Assembly: GCA_903851415.1 (NCBI GenBank)
Contig: CAINOE010000110.1
Location: 1-64,000 of the forward strand
Direction of reading: 5' to 3'
Source: an uncultured Rhodopila sp.
GTDB lineage: Bacteria > Pseudomonadota > Alphaproteobacteria > Acetobacterales > Acetobacteraceae
DNA length: 64,000 nucleotides
This document shows, one piece after another, positions 8,909 to 16,808 of this stretch; position 1 is the first letter of the stretch, and every line of letters begins with the position of its first letter. The notes beneath the pieces were generated by a model, which ran no database searches, had not been told where the DNA came from, and saw nothing but the letters and a program-made list of their open reading frames with translations. The translations under genes and the position numbers were made by a program.

Positions 8909-10047
8909 CCGCCCCGCATCGTCTCCAGGTGCGCCTGCAGCACCGGCAACGGGCACGGGGCGTCGGCCGGCACAACGGCCGACCACTCCGCGACACCCGG
9001 CAGCCGGCCGGGGTTGCGCATGATCAGCTCCGTCTTCAGGAACGGGCCACCGAACCGGGTCGCCAGCAGGTGCCACATGTGGTGCGTCGGGTTCAGCGGC
9101 CACAAACGCAGCAGCGCCGCCGCCTGCTCGTCCGGCAGATCCGCGAACCCCTTCAGCCGGTGATACGATGCCGCCAGCCGCCGCCGCTCCGCCGGATCCG
9201 CCGCCGCCGCCCGCACCAGGCGGTCATACCCGAACACCGCCGCCACCCTGTGCCCGCGTGCGCGCATCCACCGCGCCAGCTTGATTTCGCCCATCTGGAT
9301 AAGCAGCCATTTCGAGTGGCTGATGGGCATCGCCGTCAGAAAGCCAATCAGATCGCCGGCGGCGGCCCGTCCGCGCGCCAGCAGCATGTAGCTTTGCAGA
9401 TGCGGGCCGCCCTGGAGGCTCTCGGTCAGCCCGAACAACCCGTTCCCGCCCGCCCGCATCGTCTCGATCACCGGCTCCAGCGCGGTTATCGGCCCCAGCA
9501 CGCTGTCATTGACCAGCATCAGCTCGTCCGGTTCGGCCCAGCGGCTGATGACCTCCGGCATCAGGTCGTGCCACGCGCCGAAATCGCGGCCGAAATTCTC
9601 CCGTTGCACGACCAGGGCGCATAATTGCCGGACAGCCTGCCAGTCATCTTCCGGTATCCGCGCCGCCATCGAGATGAAGACGATCGAGAATCCGGACCCG
9701 GACAGCAGCGAAAGCTGCCGGCGGACCATCTCCGAAACCTGGCCGCCCGGCGAGTAGTGCACATAGAGCGCGATCCGCTTCGCCCCGGCCGCGGGGCGAA
9801 CGCCGTCCTCCCGCCGCACCAACGCAGCCCGCGCGGGTCGTGCGGCCCGTATAAGGTCCCTCGGCAGGTTGGCGGCGACATCGCGGCCGACAAGGAAAAC
9901 CCGAACCAGCAGCCGCCTCCAGGTGCCCGATGTGGCGTAGCCGTGGGCCAGGCGGCGCAGTCCGGGAGGCGTCTCGTGCAGGTCGGTCAGGCAAAGCGGT
10001 TCGGTCAAAGCGACTCCGGGATCAGCAGGCCGACCTACATGGACCAT
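8905..10047 (-). CDS. RgpF-like rhamnan synthesis protein F family
   Basis: Protein of 380 aa. After about 85 basic residues it carries RgpF-family motifs: RIALYVHYSPGGQVSEM, ENFGRDFGAWHDLMPE, DELMLVNDSVLGPI and GLTESLQGGPHLQSYML. RgpF proteins act in assembly of rhamnose-containing cell-surface glycans, and many proteobacterial members sit in O-antigen or exopolysaccharide regions. Here the gene stands alone, 18 kb from the main polysaccharide locus. The start at 10047 is the first ATG and has no strong ribosome site, so a downstream start is possible. Confidence 0.75.
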
Positions 10048-10071
10048 CCGCGCCCGGACCGGAAGCCGCCC

Positions 10072-10830
10072 CTACCGGCGGAAGTCCGCGCCCTTGCGTT
10101 CCACCGTGCGGACCAGCCCCTTCCATTCGTTCAAACCGTACTCGGGCGCCGGGCGCAGCTTCCGCATCCGTTCGGCCGCCTTGCGCTGCACGGAGATGTC
10201 GATGACCACGGGAGGCTCGTCCATCTGCCTCGCCAGCAGCTCCAGCTCGCACGCCCGCTCCAGCATGTACAGCCGCATCAGCGCGCCGTGGATGGTCTGG
10301 CCCAGCGTCAGAAGTCCGTGGTTCAGCAGCACGACGCAGCTTCCGGCCGCACAGCTTCGCCCGAGCGCCTCGCATTCCTCCGCCGAGGCCGGCACGCCGT
10401 ATTCGTGATACACCACGTCGTCGATCACGTGCAGCGAGTCCTGGCTTATCGGCCGCAGCCCGCGGCGCAGCAGCGACACGCCGGCGCCCGCCCGCGTATG
10501 GGTGTGCAGCACGCAATTGGCATCCGGGCGCGCCTTGTAGACGCCGCTATGGATGGTGAACCCTGCCGGATTGAATGCCGCGCCCGGACTTAGCACCGAC
10601 CCGTCCAGGTCCATCTTCACCAATGACGAAGCGGTGATTTCGTCGAACATCTCGCCGTAGTTGTTGATCAGGAAGTGGTCCGGCTCCCCGGGCACACGCG
10701 CTGTCATGTGGGTGTTGATAAGGTCGGTCCAGCCCAGATAGTGGACGACATGATACAGCGCCGCGAGGTCGCAGCGGGTCCGCCATTCGGCGTCCGGGAT
10801 TTCGGGCTGCAATTGCAAGGCGGCTGACAT
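10072..10830 (-). CDS. class II aldolase/adducin family protein
   Basis: Protein of 252 aa of the zinc-dependent class II aldolase/adducin fold (fuculose-1-phosphate aldolase-like). Motifs are GWTDLINTHMTARVPG, the first metal-ligand pair HTHTRAG, a conserved DDVVYHEYG, and LNHGLLTLG with a further histidine. The actual substrate is unknown; many similar proteins are annotated only as class II aldolases. The ATG at 10830 is preceded by AAAGGAGAG, so the longer frame up to 11031 is rejected. Confidence 0.85.
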   Translation of the reverse strand: MSAALQLQPEIPDAEWRTRCDLAALYHVVHYLGWTDLINTHMTARVPGEPDHFLINNYGEMFDEITASSLVKMDLDGSVLSPGAAFNPAGFTIHSGVYKARPDANCVLHTHTRAGAGVSLLRRGLRPISQDSLHVIDDVVYHEYGVPASAEECEALGRSCAAGSCVVLLNHGLLTLGQTIHGALMRLYMLERACELELLARQMDEPPVVIDISVQRKAAERMRKLRPAPEYGLNEWKGLVRTVERKGADFRR

Positions 10831-11201
10831 GCGGTCTCTCCTTTGCTGAAAATCAGCCGCCGATGCTGGGCGCACCGCCGGAATCGTGCAAGCGCCGGGC
10901 GGCCGGGGCCGGCGTTTGCCCGGCCTGATCGAAGCCGCGGACGCCAGGCCTTCGCGAACCAGGACTTCGTGTGGCGCTGGTGGCCCGAACTGGCCGACGC
11001 GGTCTGCGAATTTTGCGACCGGGAGTGTCAATCCAGCTTAACATCCATAGTGTAAACTTAAACAAATTCGAAAAAAACCGGTTTTTTCTCGCCAAGGCGC
11101 CTTGCATGACTTCGAAAACTACCCATTGTTAATTCATGCGGCATGGCTGGAATGCCGCCACGGTATAGGTCAACACGAAACCCCTGCAGTTGGAGAGCAA
11201 A
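10831..11201. other. intergenic region with promoter-like AT-rich stretch
   Basis: No gene seen. About 11030-11090 is AT-rich and holds a TTAACA / TAAACT promoter-like pair and a 16-bp perfect palindrome at 11072-11087. It separates the divergent class II aldolase gene from the three tandem small ORFs. Confidence 0.5.
11072..11087. promoter_or_regulatory. 16-bp perfect palindrome AAAAAACCGGTTTTTT
   Basis: A-run, CCGG, T-run. It may be a protein-binding site or a weak bidirectional terminator. It sits 115 bp upstream of the first of three tandem small ORFs. Confidence 0.5.
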
Positions 11202-11297
11202 ATGAAGCCATCGTTCGCCCGCCTCGAGATCGTCGCCGCCGTCCTCGCCATCGCCTTCATGATCGTGCCGCTCGTCCCGTACGCGCTGAACCACTGA
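11202..11297 (+). CDS. 31-aa single-membrane-span peptide, tandem copy 1
   Basis: The peptide starts MKPSFARLEIVAAVLAI and ends AFMIVPLVPYALNH, that is, a short basic head, one hydrophobic helix (about residues 9-27) and a polar end. GGAGAG lies 6-11 nt upstream. It is repeated at exactly 182-bp spacing (11202, 11384, 11566). Copies 1 and 2 encode the same peptide although three codons differ. I do not recognise the family. Size, hydrophobicity and tandem duplication recall type I toxin peptides such as Ldr or Ibs, but that is only an analogy. Confidence 0.75.
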   Translation: MKPSFARLEIVAAVLAIAFMIVPLVPYALNH

Positions 11298-11383
11298 TCG
11301 GCAGCGCCGGTAGACACGGCCGTATAGACGGAAGACTCTACGCCGACTGGAAGCTTATCAGGTCACTGCAATTGGAGAGTAAA

Positions 11384-11479
11384 ATGAAGCCATCTTTCGC
11401 CCGCCTCGAGATCGTCGCCGCCGTCCTCGCCATCGCCTTCATGATCGTTCCCCTCGTCCCGTACGCGCTGAACCACTGA
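11384..11479 (+). CDS. 31-aa single-membrane-span peptide, tandem copy 2
   Basis: Same peptide as copy 1, with only synonymous changes (TCG to TCT, GTG to GTT, CCG to CCC). The region just upstream (CACTGCAATTGGAGAG) is shared with copy 3 and nearly so with copy 1. The 86-bp spacer between copies 1 and 2 is close to that between copies 2 and 3, so the duplicated unit covers gene plus leader. Confidence 0.75.
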   Translation: MKPSFARLEIVAAVLAIAFMIVPLVPYALNH

Positions 11480-11565
11480 GCGGCAGCGCCGGTTAACTTG
11501 GCCGTATAGACGGAAGTTTCTACGCCGACCGGAAGCTTATCGTGTCACTGCAATTGGAGAGCAAA

Positions 11566-11661
11566 ATGAAGCCGTCGTTCGCCCGTCTCGAGATCATCGC
11601 CGCCGTCCTCGCCATCGCTTTCATGATCGTTCCCCTCGTCCCCTACGCGCTGAACCATTGA
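11566..11661 (+). CDS. 31-aa single-membrane-span peptide, tandem copy 3
   Basis: Differs from copy 2 at seven positions. Six are synonymous and one is the conservative change V11 to I. This bias is what selection on the peptide would leave, and it argues that the ORFs are translated. Downstream sequence diverges from the repeat unit after about 20 bp and runs into a strong hairpin at 11736. Confidence 0.75.
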   Translation: MKPSFARLEIIAAVLAIAFMIVPLVPYALNH

Positions 11662-11735
11662 TCGGCGGCGTCAGTAGACACGACCGAACAGACTGGACAC
11701 TCCACGTCGACCGTGGGTGTATTGCGCAACGTGGT

Positions 11736-11763
11736 ATCCGCGGTTGATCTGTCAACCGCGGAT
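11736..11763 (+). terminator. strong hairpin downstream of triplicated ORFs
   Basis: Perfect 12-bp inverted repeat (ATCCGCGGTTGA at 11736-11747, TCAACCGCGGAT at 11752-11763) with a 4-nt loop. Only a weak T-rich tail follows. It probably ends transcription of the small ORFs, but another RNA-structure role is possible. Confidence 0.6.
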
Positions 11764-11813
11764 TATCGTGCTTTGCGCCATCCGCCTCACCTGACCCTTT
11801 CCGATACGCGGGC

Positions 11814-12395
11814 TTACTGCTGATAATCGACAGCCGAGGACGCCGAAGGGTGGACGCCTTCTGCTTTCCGCCGCGGCCGCCTTGCCCCGAGGAGGAAGCC
11901 CTCCGCCAGGAGGTCCGTGAATTCCTCGCAACTGCCGTGGCTGGACGCGCGCCGGTGCAGCGGGCCGAGTCCATCCTGCAACGCCGCGGTGTCGCCGATA
12001 CTTGCGCGACGCTCAATGTTTCTTTCCCGGCCGTTCGCGGTGATCGGGTTGTGCAGATGAAAGATATCGACATGGTCCATGGCGAGCCTCCTCGGGCTGC
12101 GGTCAATCGATCGCGCGATCACGCCGCCAATGTCGCGGAAACTCCCTGACGGCACGCGGACGTTTGTGCCGACACAGACACCGGCCGGCTTTTGCGCCGC
12201 CAGCACGCGGCCGAGATTCGTTTCCGATCGGCCATTCCCGTACTGCACTGCGGTATCGAAGTGATTCACCCCGGCTGCCGGTGCCAGGCCGATCGCCCGG
12301 TCCTGCTCCGCCGCCGAACCGTGCACCATCAATCCGCCGACGGCGCCGCAGCCGAACCCCGGCACCGAGACCCGCAGACCCGACCGCCCGAACAC
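11814..12395 (-). pseudogene. decayed aldo/keto reductase
   Basis: From a GTG at 12395 the frame reads FGRSGLRVSVPGFGCGAVGG, then DTAVQYGNGRSETNLGRVL and MDHVDIFHLHNPITA, clearly an aldo/keto reductase N-terminal half. Around residue 120 the match breaks: about 30 residues are missing before a fragment resembling the later GDTAALQ segment, and the rest (LHRRASSHGSCEE onward) is out of register. The frame stops after 193 codons, whereas the family is around 300. No convincing ribosome site is seen. Confidence 0.7.
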
Positions 12396-12473
12396 CCGCG
12401 TGAGACCCCGCGCTCTGGCCGAACCCGCCGGCCTGGCCTAGAAAGCAGCCATACGTTCAACCCGGAGTCCGTT

Positions 12474-12824
12474 ATGAGCAAGATCATCCGCACCGAGCCT
12501 GGCCCGATCCTGTCCCGGGCCGTGGAATACCACGGTTTCGTCTACCTGCCCGGCGTCGTCGCCAAGGACACGGGCAAGGACATCAAGGGCCAGACGGCCG
12601 AGGTGCTGGAGCAGATCGATGCGCTGCTGGAGCATCACGGCACGGACAAGACCCGCCTGCTGACGGCGACGATCTGGGTCAAGCACATCAAGGACCGCGC
12701 CGAGCTGAATGAGGTCTGGACACCGTGGCTGCCGAAGGACGGCGCTCCGGTGCGGGCCTGCGTGCAGGCCGAACTGGCCTCGCCGGAAGCCCTGGTGGAG
12801 ATCATGGTGACCGCGTGCAAATAA
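12474..12824 (+). CDS. Rid family (YjgF/YER057c/UK114) protein
   Basis: Protein of 116 aa. RidA-type proteins hydrolyse reactive enamine/imine intermediates made by PLP enzymes. Family signs are a short N-terminal strand pair (SRAVEYHGFVYLPGVV), AEVLEQIDALLEHHGTDKTRLL, the ATIWVKHI strand and the C-terminal VRACVQAELASPEALVEIM. At the place where RidA has its catalytic arginine (EVARLP) this protein has QAELAS, so it may belong to a Rid subfamily without deaminase activity. Start at 12474 follows CCCGGAG. It converges with the sulfurtransferase gene. Confidence 0.85.
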   Translation: MSKIIRTEPGPILSRAVEYHGFVYLPGVVAKDTGKDIKGQTAEVLEQIDALLEHHGTDKTRLLTATIWVKHIKDRAELNEVWTPWLPKDGAPVRACVQAELASPEALVEIMVTACK

Positions 12825-12831
12825 ACGGGGG

Positions 12832-13698
12832 TCAGCCGATATCCATGGGCAGCGCGGGGTCTTTGGCCCATTCGGAGAGGGAAGCGTCGTAGATCTTCAC
12901 GTCGTTATGGCCAAGCATCGTCAGCACCAGCGCATCCGCGCTGGCCGCGATGCCGCCGCCGCAATAGGCGATGACCGGTCGGCTGAGCGCCCCCACCGCG
13001 CCGAGGCGGCGGCGCAGTTCGTCCGCCGGCAGAAACACGTTCGTGGCGGGATCGAGCAGATGCGCCGCCGGCACGTTCACGCTGCCGGCGATGCGTCCCG
13101 GCCGACCGTAGCTGTTGCCGCCGGTGCCCGCGTGCTGCGCCGGCAGCAACGCATTCAACGTGCAAATCCCGGCATCGCCGATAGCGGCTTTGACCTCGTC
13201 CCTGCCAACCATCAGGTTGCGGATTTCGCGGACCGTGAAACTGCCGGCGGGACGCGGCGTGGCGGGGCCGGCTTCCAATGCGCGGTTTTCGGCCGTCCAT
13301 TTCTGCCGCCCGCCATTCAGCACCGCGGCGTTGTCATGGCCGAACTCCCGCAGCAGCCACCAGACGCGCGTTGCCCACCACGGGTTGGAGGTGCTGTAGG
13401 TGACGACGCGGGTGTCGTTGCTGATGCCGAAACGGCGCATCGCCGCGGCGAAGTCGTCCGGCTGCGGCCGCATGAAGTTCAGCTTCTGCGCGGTGTCGGA
13501 CACATCCCGGGAAACGTCGCAGAACTGTGCGCCGGGAATATGGCCGTTTTCGAAATCCTCGCGGCCGGGCCTGACGATATAGGTGGTCCGCGGATCGGGG
13601 ATCAGGTGCGTCGTGCAGTCCAGCACGACGACATCGTTTCGATGCCGATCGAGCCAATCGGTCTCGACCAGGTATTCCGGATGAACGAAACCCGCCAT
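12832..13698 (-). CDS. two-domain sulfurtransferase (rhodanese/3-mercaptopyruvate type)
   Basis: Protein of 288 aa with two rhodanese domains. The inactive N-terminal one has HIPGAQFCDVSRDVSD and VVTYSTSNPWWATRVWWLL; the catalytic C-terminal one has GRIAGSVNVPAAHLLDP and the active-site loop YCGGGIAAS. It moves sulfur from thiosulfate or 3-mercaptopyruvate to an acceptor. The loop CGGGIAA is closer to the mercaptopyruvate type (CGSGVTA) than to thiosulfate rhodaneses with basic loops. It lies 13 bp after boxB on the same strand and is likely the last gene of the box operon, an unusual partner for benzoate catabolism. Start is MAGFVHPEYLVETDW at 13698. Confidence 0.85.
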   Translation of the reverse strand: MAGFVHPEYLVETDWLDRHRNDVVVLDCTTHLIPDPRTTYIVRPGREDFENGHIPGAQFCDVSRDVSDTAQKLNFMRPQPDDFAAAMRRFGISNDTRVVTYSTSNPWWATRVWWLLREFGHDNAAVLNGGRQKWTAENRALEAGPATPRPAGSFTVREIRNLMVGRDEVKAAIGDAGICTLNALLPAQHAGTGGNSYGRPGRIAGSVNVPAAHLLDPATNVFLPADELRRRLGAVGALSRPVIAYCGGGIAASADALVLTMLGHNDVKIYDASLSEWAKDPALPMDIG

Positions 13699-13711
13699 GC
13701 GCTGCCCCTGT

Positions 13712-15160
13712 TCAGCGGGCGATCTGCACGTACTCGAAATCGCCCGGCTTGTTGTCGATACCCTGCCGCGGCGGCGCGATCCAGCCGGCATAGGTTCCCG
13801 GTTCGCGCGCCGGGTGCATCAGGCTGGCAATGAACAGGTTGTCCTCAACCGATGGCAGCATCGTTTCCTGACGCGCCTTCCAGGATTCCGCGGTCAGAAT
13901 GGACCCGGTCGTATCGGTGTGCACCGCGCTGAACTCGCCGATGCGCCGGTTGAACGCGACATGCGGCAGGGTGATGCGGAATGCGACGCCGGCCCGTTCC
14001 AGCACGCGGTTCCAGCGCGCCACACCGGCCGCGGCATCCTCTACGTAGTCGTCGCGCAGCCGCATATTCAGCGCCGACAGGGCCGGAACGTCCTCGTTGA
14101 CGATGACGCCGTCGCGCAGCCGCAGCACGGGATAAACCGATGAAGTAAGAAGATGGTCGTCCGTCAGCTTGTCCTCGTGGTAGCGGCCTTTCAACCCGGC
14201 ATTGAAGGCGTTGGCGGCGTTGGTGCTGATCTCGTTACCGAACAGGTCCAACGTCAGCGAGAAATGCAGATTGGCCTTTTTCTGAATTGTCGGCAGATCG
14301 ATCACGCCCAGCGCGCGGATGCGATCGATGTCGTAAGGGTCTTCGATGCCCGCTTCCTTCATCGCGTCGCAGGTGCGCTGGATGGTGCGGGAGACGCCGG
14401 TTTCGCCGACGAACATGTGGTGCGCTTCTTCCGTCAGCATGAAGCGGCAAGTGCGCGACAGCGGATCGAACCCGGACTGCGCCAGCGCCGCCAACTGCAT
14501 CTTGCCGTCGCGGTCGGTGAAGAAGGTAAACATGAAGAACGACAGCCAGTCCGGCGTGCGTTCATTGAACGCCCCCAGCATGCGCGGGCTGTCCTGATCG
14601 CCCGAACGCCGCCGCAACAGTTCTTCGGCTTCCTCCCGCCCATCGCGGCCGAAATACTTCTGCAGCAGATAGACCATCGCCCAGAGGTGCCGGCCTTCCT
14701 CGACATTCACCTGGAACAGGTTGCGCAGGTCGTACAGCGAGGGCGCTGTCGCGCCGAGATGCCGCTGCTGCTCGACCGAGGCCGGCTCGGTATCGCCCTG
14801 GATCACCAGCAGGCGGCGCAGCATGGCGCGATATTCGCCGGGCACGTCCTGCCAGGCCGGCTCGCCCTTGTGCGCGCCGAACGGGATCACCCGGCCTTCG
14901 ACTTTCGGCGCCAACAGGATGCCCCAGCGGTATTCGGGCATCCGCACGAAGCCGAATTTCGCCCAGCCCTCGCTGCCGACGCCGATGGCGGTGCGCAGAT
15001 ACACGGGATCGTTCTGGAATCCTTCCGGACCCATCGACTTCCACCAGTCGATATAGCCGGGATGCCAGGTCTCCAGCGCCTTGCGGACGCGCAGATCCTC
15101 GGCCAGGCCGACATTGTTCGGAATCAGCCCGTCGTAGTCGATCTCGATGGCATCGGTCAT
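13712..15160 (-). CDS. boxB: benzoyl-CoA 2,3-epoxidase, oxygenase subunit BoxB
   Basis: Protein of 482 aa. BoxB is a diiron enzyme that, with reductase BoxA, epoxidises benzoyl-CoA with O2 and NADPH. The start MTDAIEIDYDGLIPNNVGL and the blocks NVEEGRHLWAMVYLL and LTEEAHHMFVGETG supply the Glu/His residues expected for a carboxylate-bridged diiron site. Length matches known BoxB proteins. It lies 13 bp after boxC. The reductase gene boxA is not in the window. Confidence 0.95.
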   Translation of the reverse strand: MTDAIEIDYDGLIPNNVGLAEDLRVRKALETWHPGYIDWWKSMGPEGFQNDPVYLRTAIGVGSEGWAKFGFVRMPEYRWGILLAPKVEGRVIPFGAHKGEPAWQDVPGEYRAMLRRLLVIQGDTEPASVEQQRHLGATAPSLYDLRNLFQVNVEEGRHLWAMVYLLQKYFGRDGREEAEELLRRRSGDQDSPRMLGAFNERTPDWLSFFMFTFFTDRDGKMQLAALAQSGFDPLSRTCRFMLTEEAHHMFVGETGVSRTIQRTCDAMKEAGIEDPYDIDRIRALGVIDLPTIQKKANLHFSLTLDLFGNEISTNAANAFNAGLKGRYHEDKLTDDHLLTSSVYPVLRLRDGVIVNEDVPALSALNMRLRDDYVEDAAAGVARWNRVLERAGVAFRITLPHVAFNRRIGEFSAVHTDTTGSILTAESWKARQETMLPSVEDNLFIASLMHPAREPGTYAGWIAPPRQGIDNKPGDFEYVQIAR

Positions 15161-15173
15161 GGCGGTGATCCTT

Positions 15174-16808
15174 TCAGACGCGTTCCGGGTTGAAGTCGGG
15201 CCGCACGCCGGAGCCGTATCGTTTCAGCGATCCGGTTTCGCCGGCGGCGTTCGGGCGCTGGAAAATCCAGTTCTGCCAGGCGGTCAGGCGGCCGAAGATG
15301 CGGGTCTCCATTGTCTCCGGCCCTACGAAACGCAAATTGGCTTCAAGCCCGGTCAGCGCGTCGGGCGAGAACGAGGCGCGTTCCTCCAGGATCAGCCGCA
15401 CCTCGTCGTCCCAGTCGGTGTCGTCATAGGCGAAGGTGATCAGGCCGCTGGCTTCCGCGGTGTCGGCGTCCAGCGTTTCGCCGATAAGTTCGGCGGCCGC
15501 GTCCAGAGACGACGGCTCGCCGTAGAAACGGTTGGCCAGGCGGGACAGCCCGCTGCCCATCGGATAGGCCGAGAAATTCAGCGCCGACAGATGCAGCGTG
15601 GCTGGACCACCGGCCTTGGTGCCGGCAAACATGACGGAACGGTCCGCCGCGAACACCAGCTCCGCAAGGGTGCCGGCGAAACAGCTTCCCGGTTCGATCA
15701 AGGCAATGATGCTGCGGGCGGTCATGTCGGTGCGCTTCAGCACGCGCTTCAGCAGCAGGCGGATTTCCCGCACCAGCCAGTCGGTCTGGTACTGTTCCAG
15801 CAAACCGTCGGCGGCCAGCACCAGCGCCGGGTCGCCAACTGTGCGGAACACGATCAACCCGATGGCCGGTTCGTTCAGCCGCAGATGCAGCAGCGCATCG
15901 TCCAGTTCGCGCGCCATCGCCAGCGGCCAGAAGGAGGCGCCCGCGTCGTGGATGCCGCGCAGATCGCCGGGCAGTTCGTCCGGCCCGCGCACGGTCACGG
16001 ATGCGCAGCGTCCCGTCCGGTCGATCGCGACCTGGACAAACGGATAAGACACCGCATCGTCCGAGATCGTCCGCTGCAGCGGGGTCAGCGCGATCCCGCG
16101 CCCGCCATTCCGGTCCGATCGCGCCGCCAGTTCCAGCGCCCGCTCCGTCACCTTGGCCTCCCAGGCGGAGGGCGGAACGACCTCGTCCACCAGCCGCCAC
16201 TCCACGGCCCGCTTGCCGCGCACGCCTTCTTCGGTGGTGCAGAACACATCGGCCAGGTCCCGGCGCACCCGGCGCTTGTCGGTCAAACGCGTCAGCCCGC
16301 CGGTGCCGGGCAGCACCGCCAGCAGCGGCAGTTCCGGTAAAGAAACGGTGGAGCGGCGGTCGTCGATCAGCATGATATGCTCCGCCGTCACCGCCAGTTC
16401 GTATCCGCCGCCCGCCGCGGTGCCGCTGATTGCCGCCAGGTATGTCTGGCCGGAGTTCTCGCTGGCATCCTCGATCGACAGCCGGGTTTCGTTGGTGAAC
16501 TTGCAGAAATTCACCTTATGCCCGTGCGAAGACCTGCCCAGCATGCGGATATTCGCACCGGCGCAGAACACGCCCTCCTTGCCGGAGCGCAACACCACCG
16601 CCTTGACCTCTGGATGCTCGAACCGCAGCCGCTGCACCGCGTCGGCCAGTTCGATATCGACGCCCAGATCGTAGGAATTCAGCTTCAGCTCATACCCGTC
16701 CATCAATCCGCCGTACGGATCGACGTCCATCGTCAGCGTCGCAACCGGCCCGTCGAAGGACAGCTTCCAATGGCGGTATCGGCTCGGGTCGGTTTGGAAA
16801 TCGATCAT
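15174..16808 (-). CDS. boxC: benzoyl-CoA-dihydrodiol lyase BoxC
   Basis: Protein of 544 aa of the crotonase superfamily. BoxC hydrolytically opens 2,3-epoxybenzoyl-CoA to 3,4-dehydroadipyl-CoA semialdehyde and formate. Both crotonase-like halves are visible: the first with EGVFCAGANIRMLG and ISGTAAGGGYELAVTAEHIM (oxyanion-hole glycines), the second with IIALIEPGSCFAGTLAELVFAADRS. The size fits BoxC and not an ordinary enoyl-CoA hydratase of about 260 aa. Its ATG at 16808 overlaps the hydrolase stop (ATGA). Confidence 0.95.
   Translation of the reverse strand: MIDFQTDPSRYRHWKLSFDGPVATLTMDVDPYGGLMDGYELKLNSYDLGVDIELADAVQRLRFEHPEVKAVVLRSGKEGVFCAGANIRMLGRSSHGHKVNFCKFTNETRLSIEDASENSGQTYLAAISGTAAGGGYELAVTAEHIMLIDDRRSTVSLPELPLLAVLPGTGGLTRLTDKRRVRRDLADVFCTTEEGVRGKRAVEWRLVDEVVPPSAWEAKVTERALELAARSDRNGGRGIALTPLQRTISDDAVSYPFVQVAIDRTGRCASVTVRGPDELPGDLRGIHDAGASFWPLAMARELDDALLHLRLNEPAIGLIVFRTVGDPALVLAADGLLEQYQTDWLVREIRLLLKRVLKRTDMTARSIIALIEPGSCFAGTLAELVFAADRSVMFAGTKAGGPATLHLSALNFSAYPMGSGLSRLANRFYGEPSSLDAAAELIGETLDADTAEASGLITFAYDDTDWDDEVRLILEERASFSPDALTGLEANLRFVGPETMETRIFGRLTAWQNWIFQRPNAAGETGSLKRYGSGVRPDFNPERV

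Larger units (their letters stand above)
11191..11680 (+). repeat. 182-bp tandem triplication (gene plus leader)
   Basis: Three consecutive units with exact 182-bp period. Units 1-2 and 2-3 share the ORF, the ribosome site and most of the spacer, including CGGCAGCGCCGGT, GGCCGTATAGACGGAAG and GGAAGCTTATC blocks. The precise ends of the duplicated unit are approximate. Confidence 0.9.
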
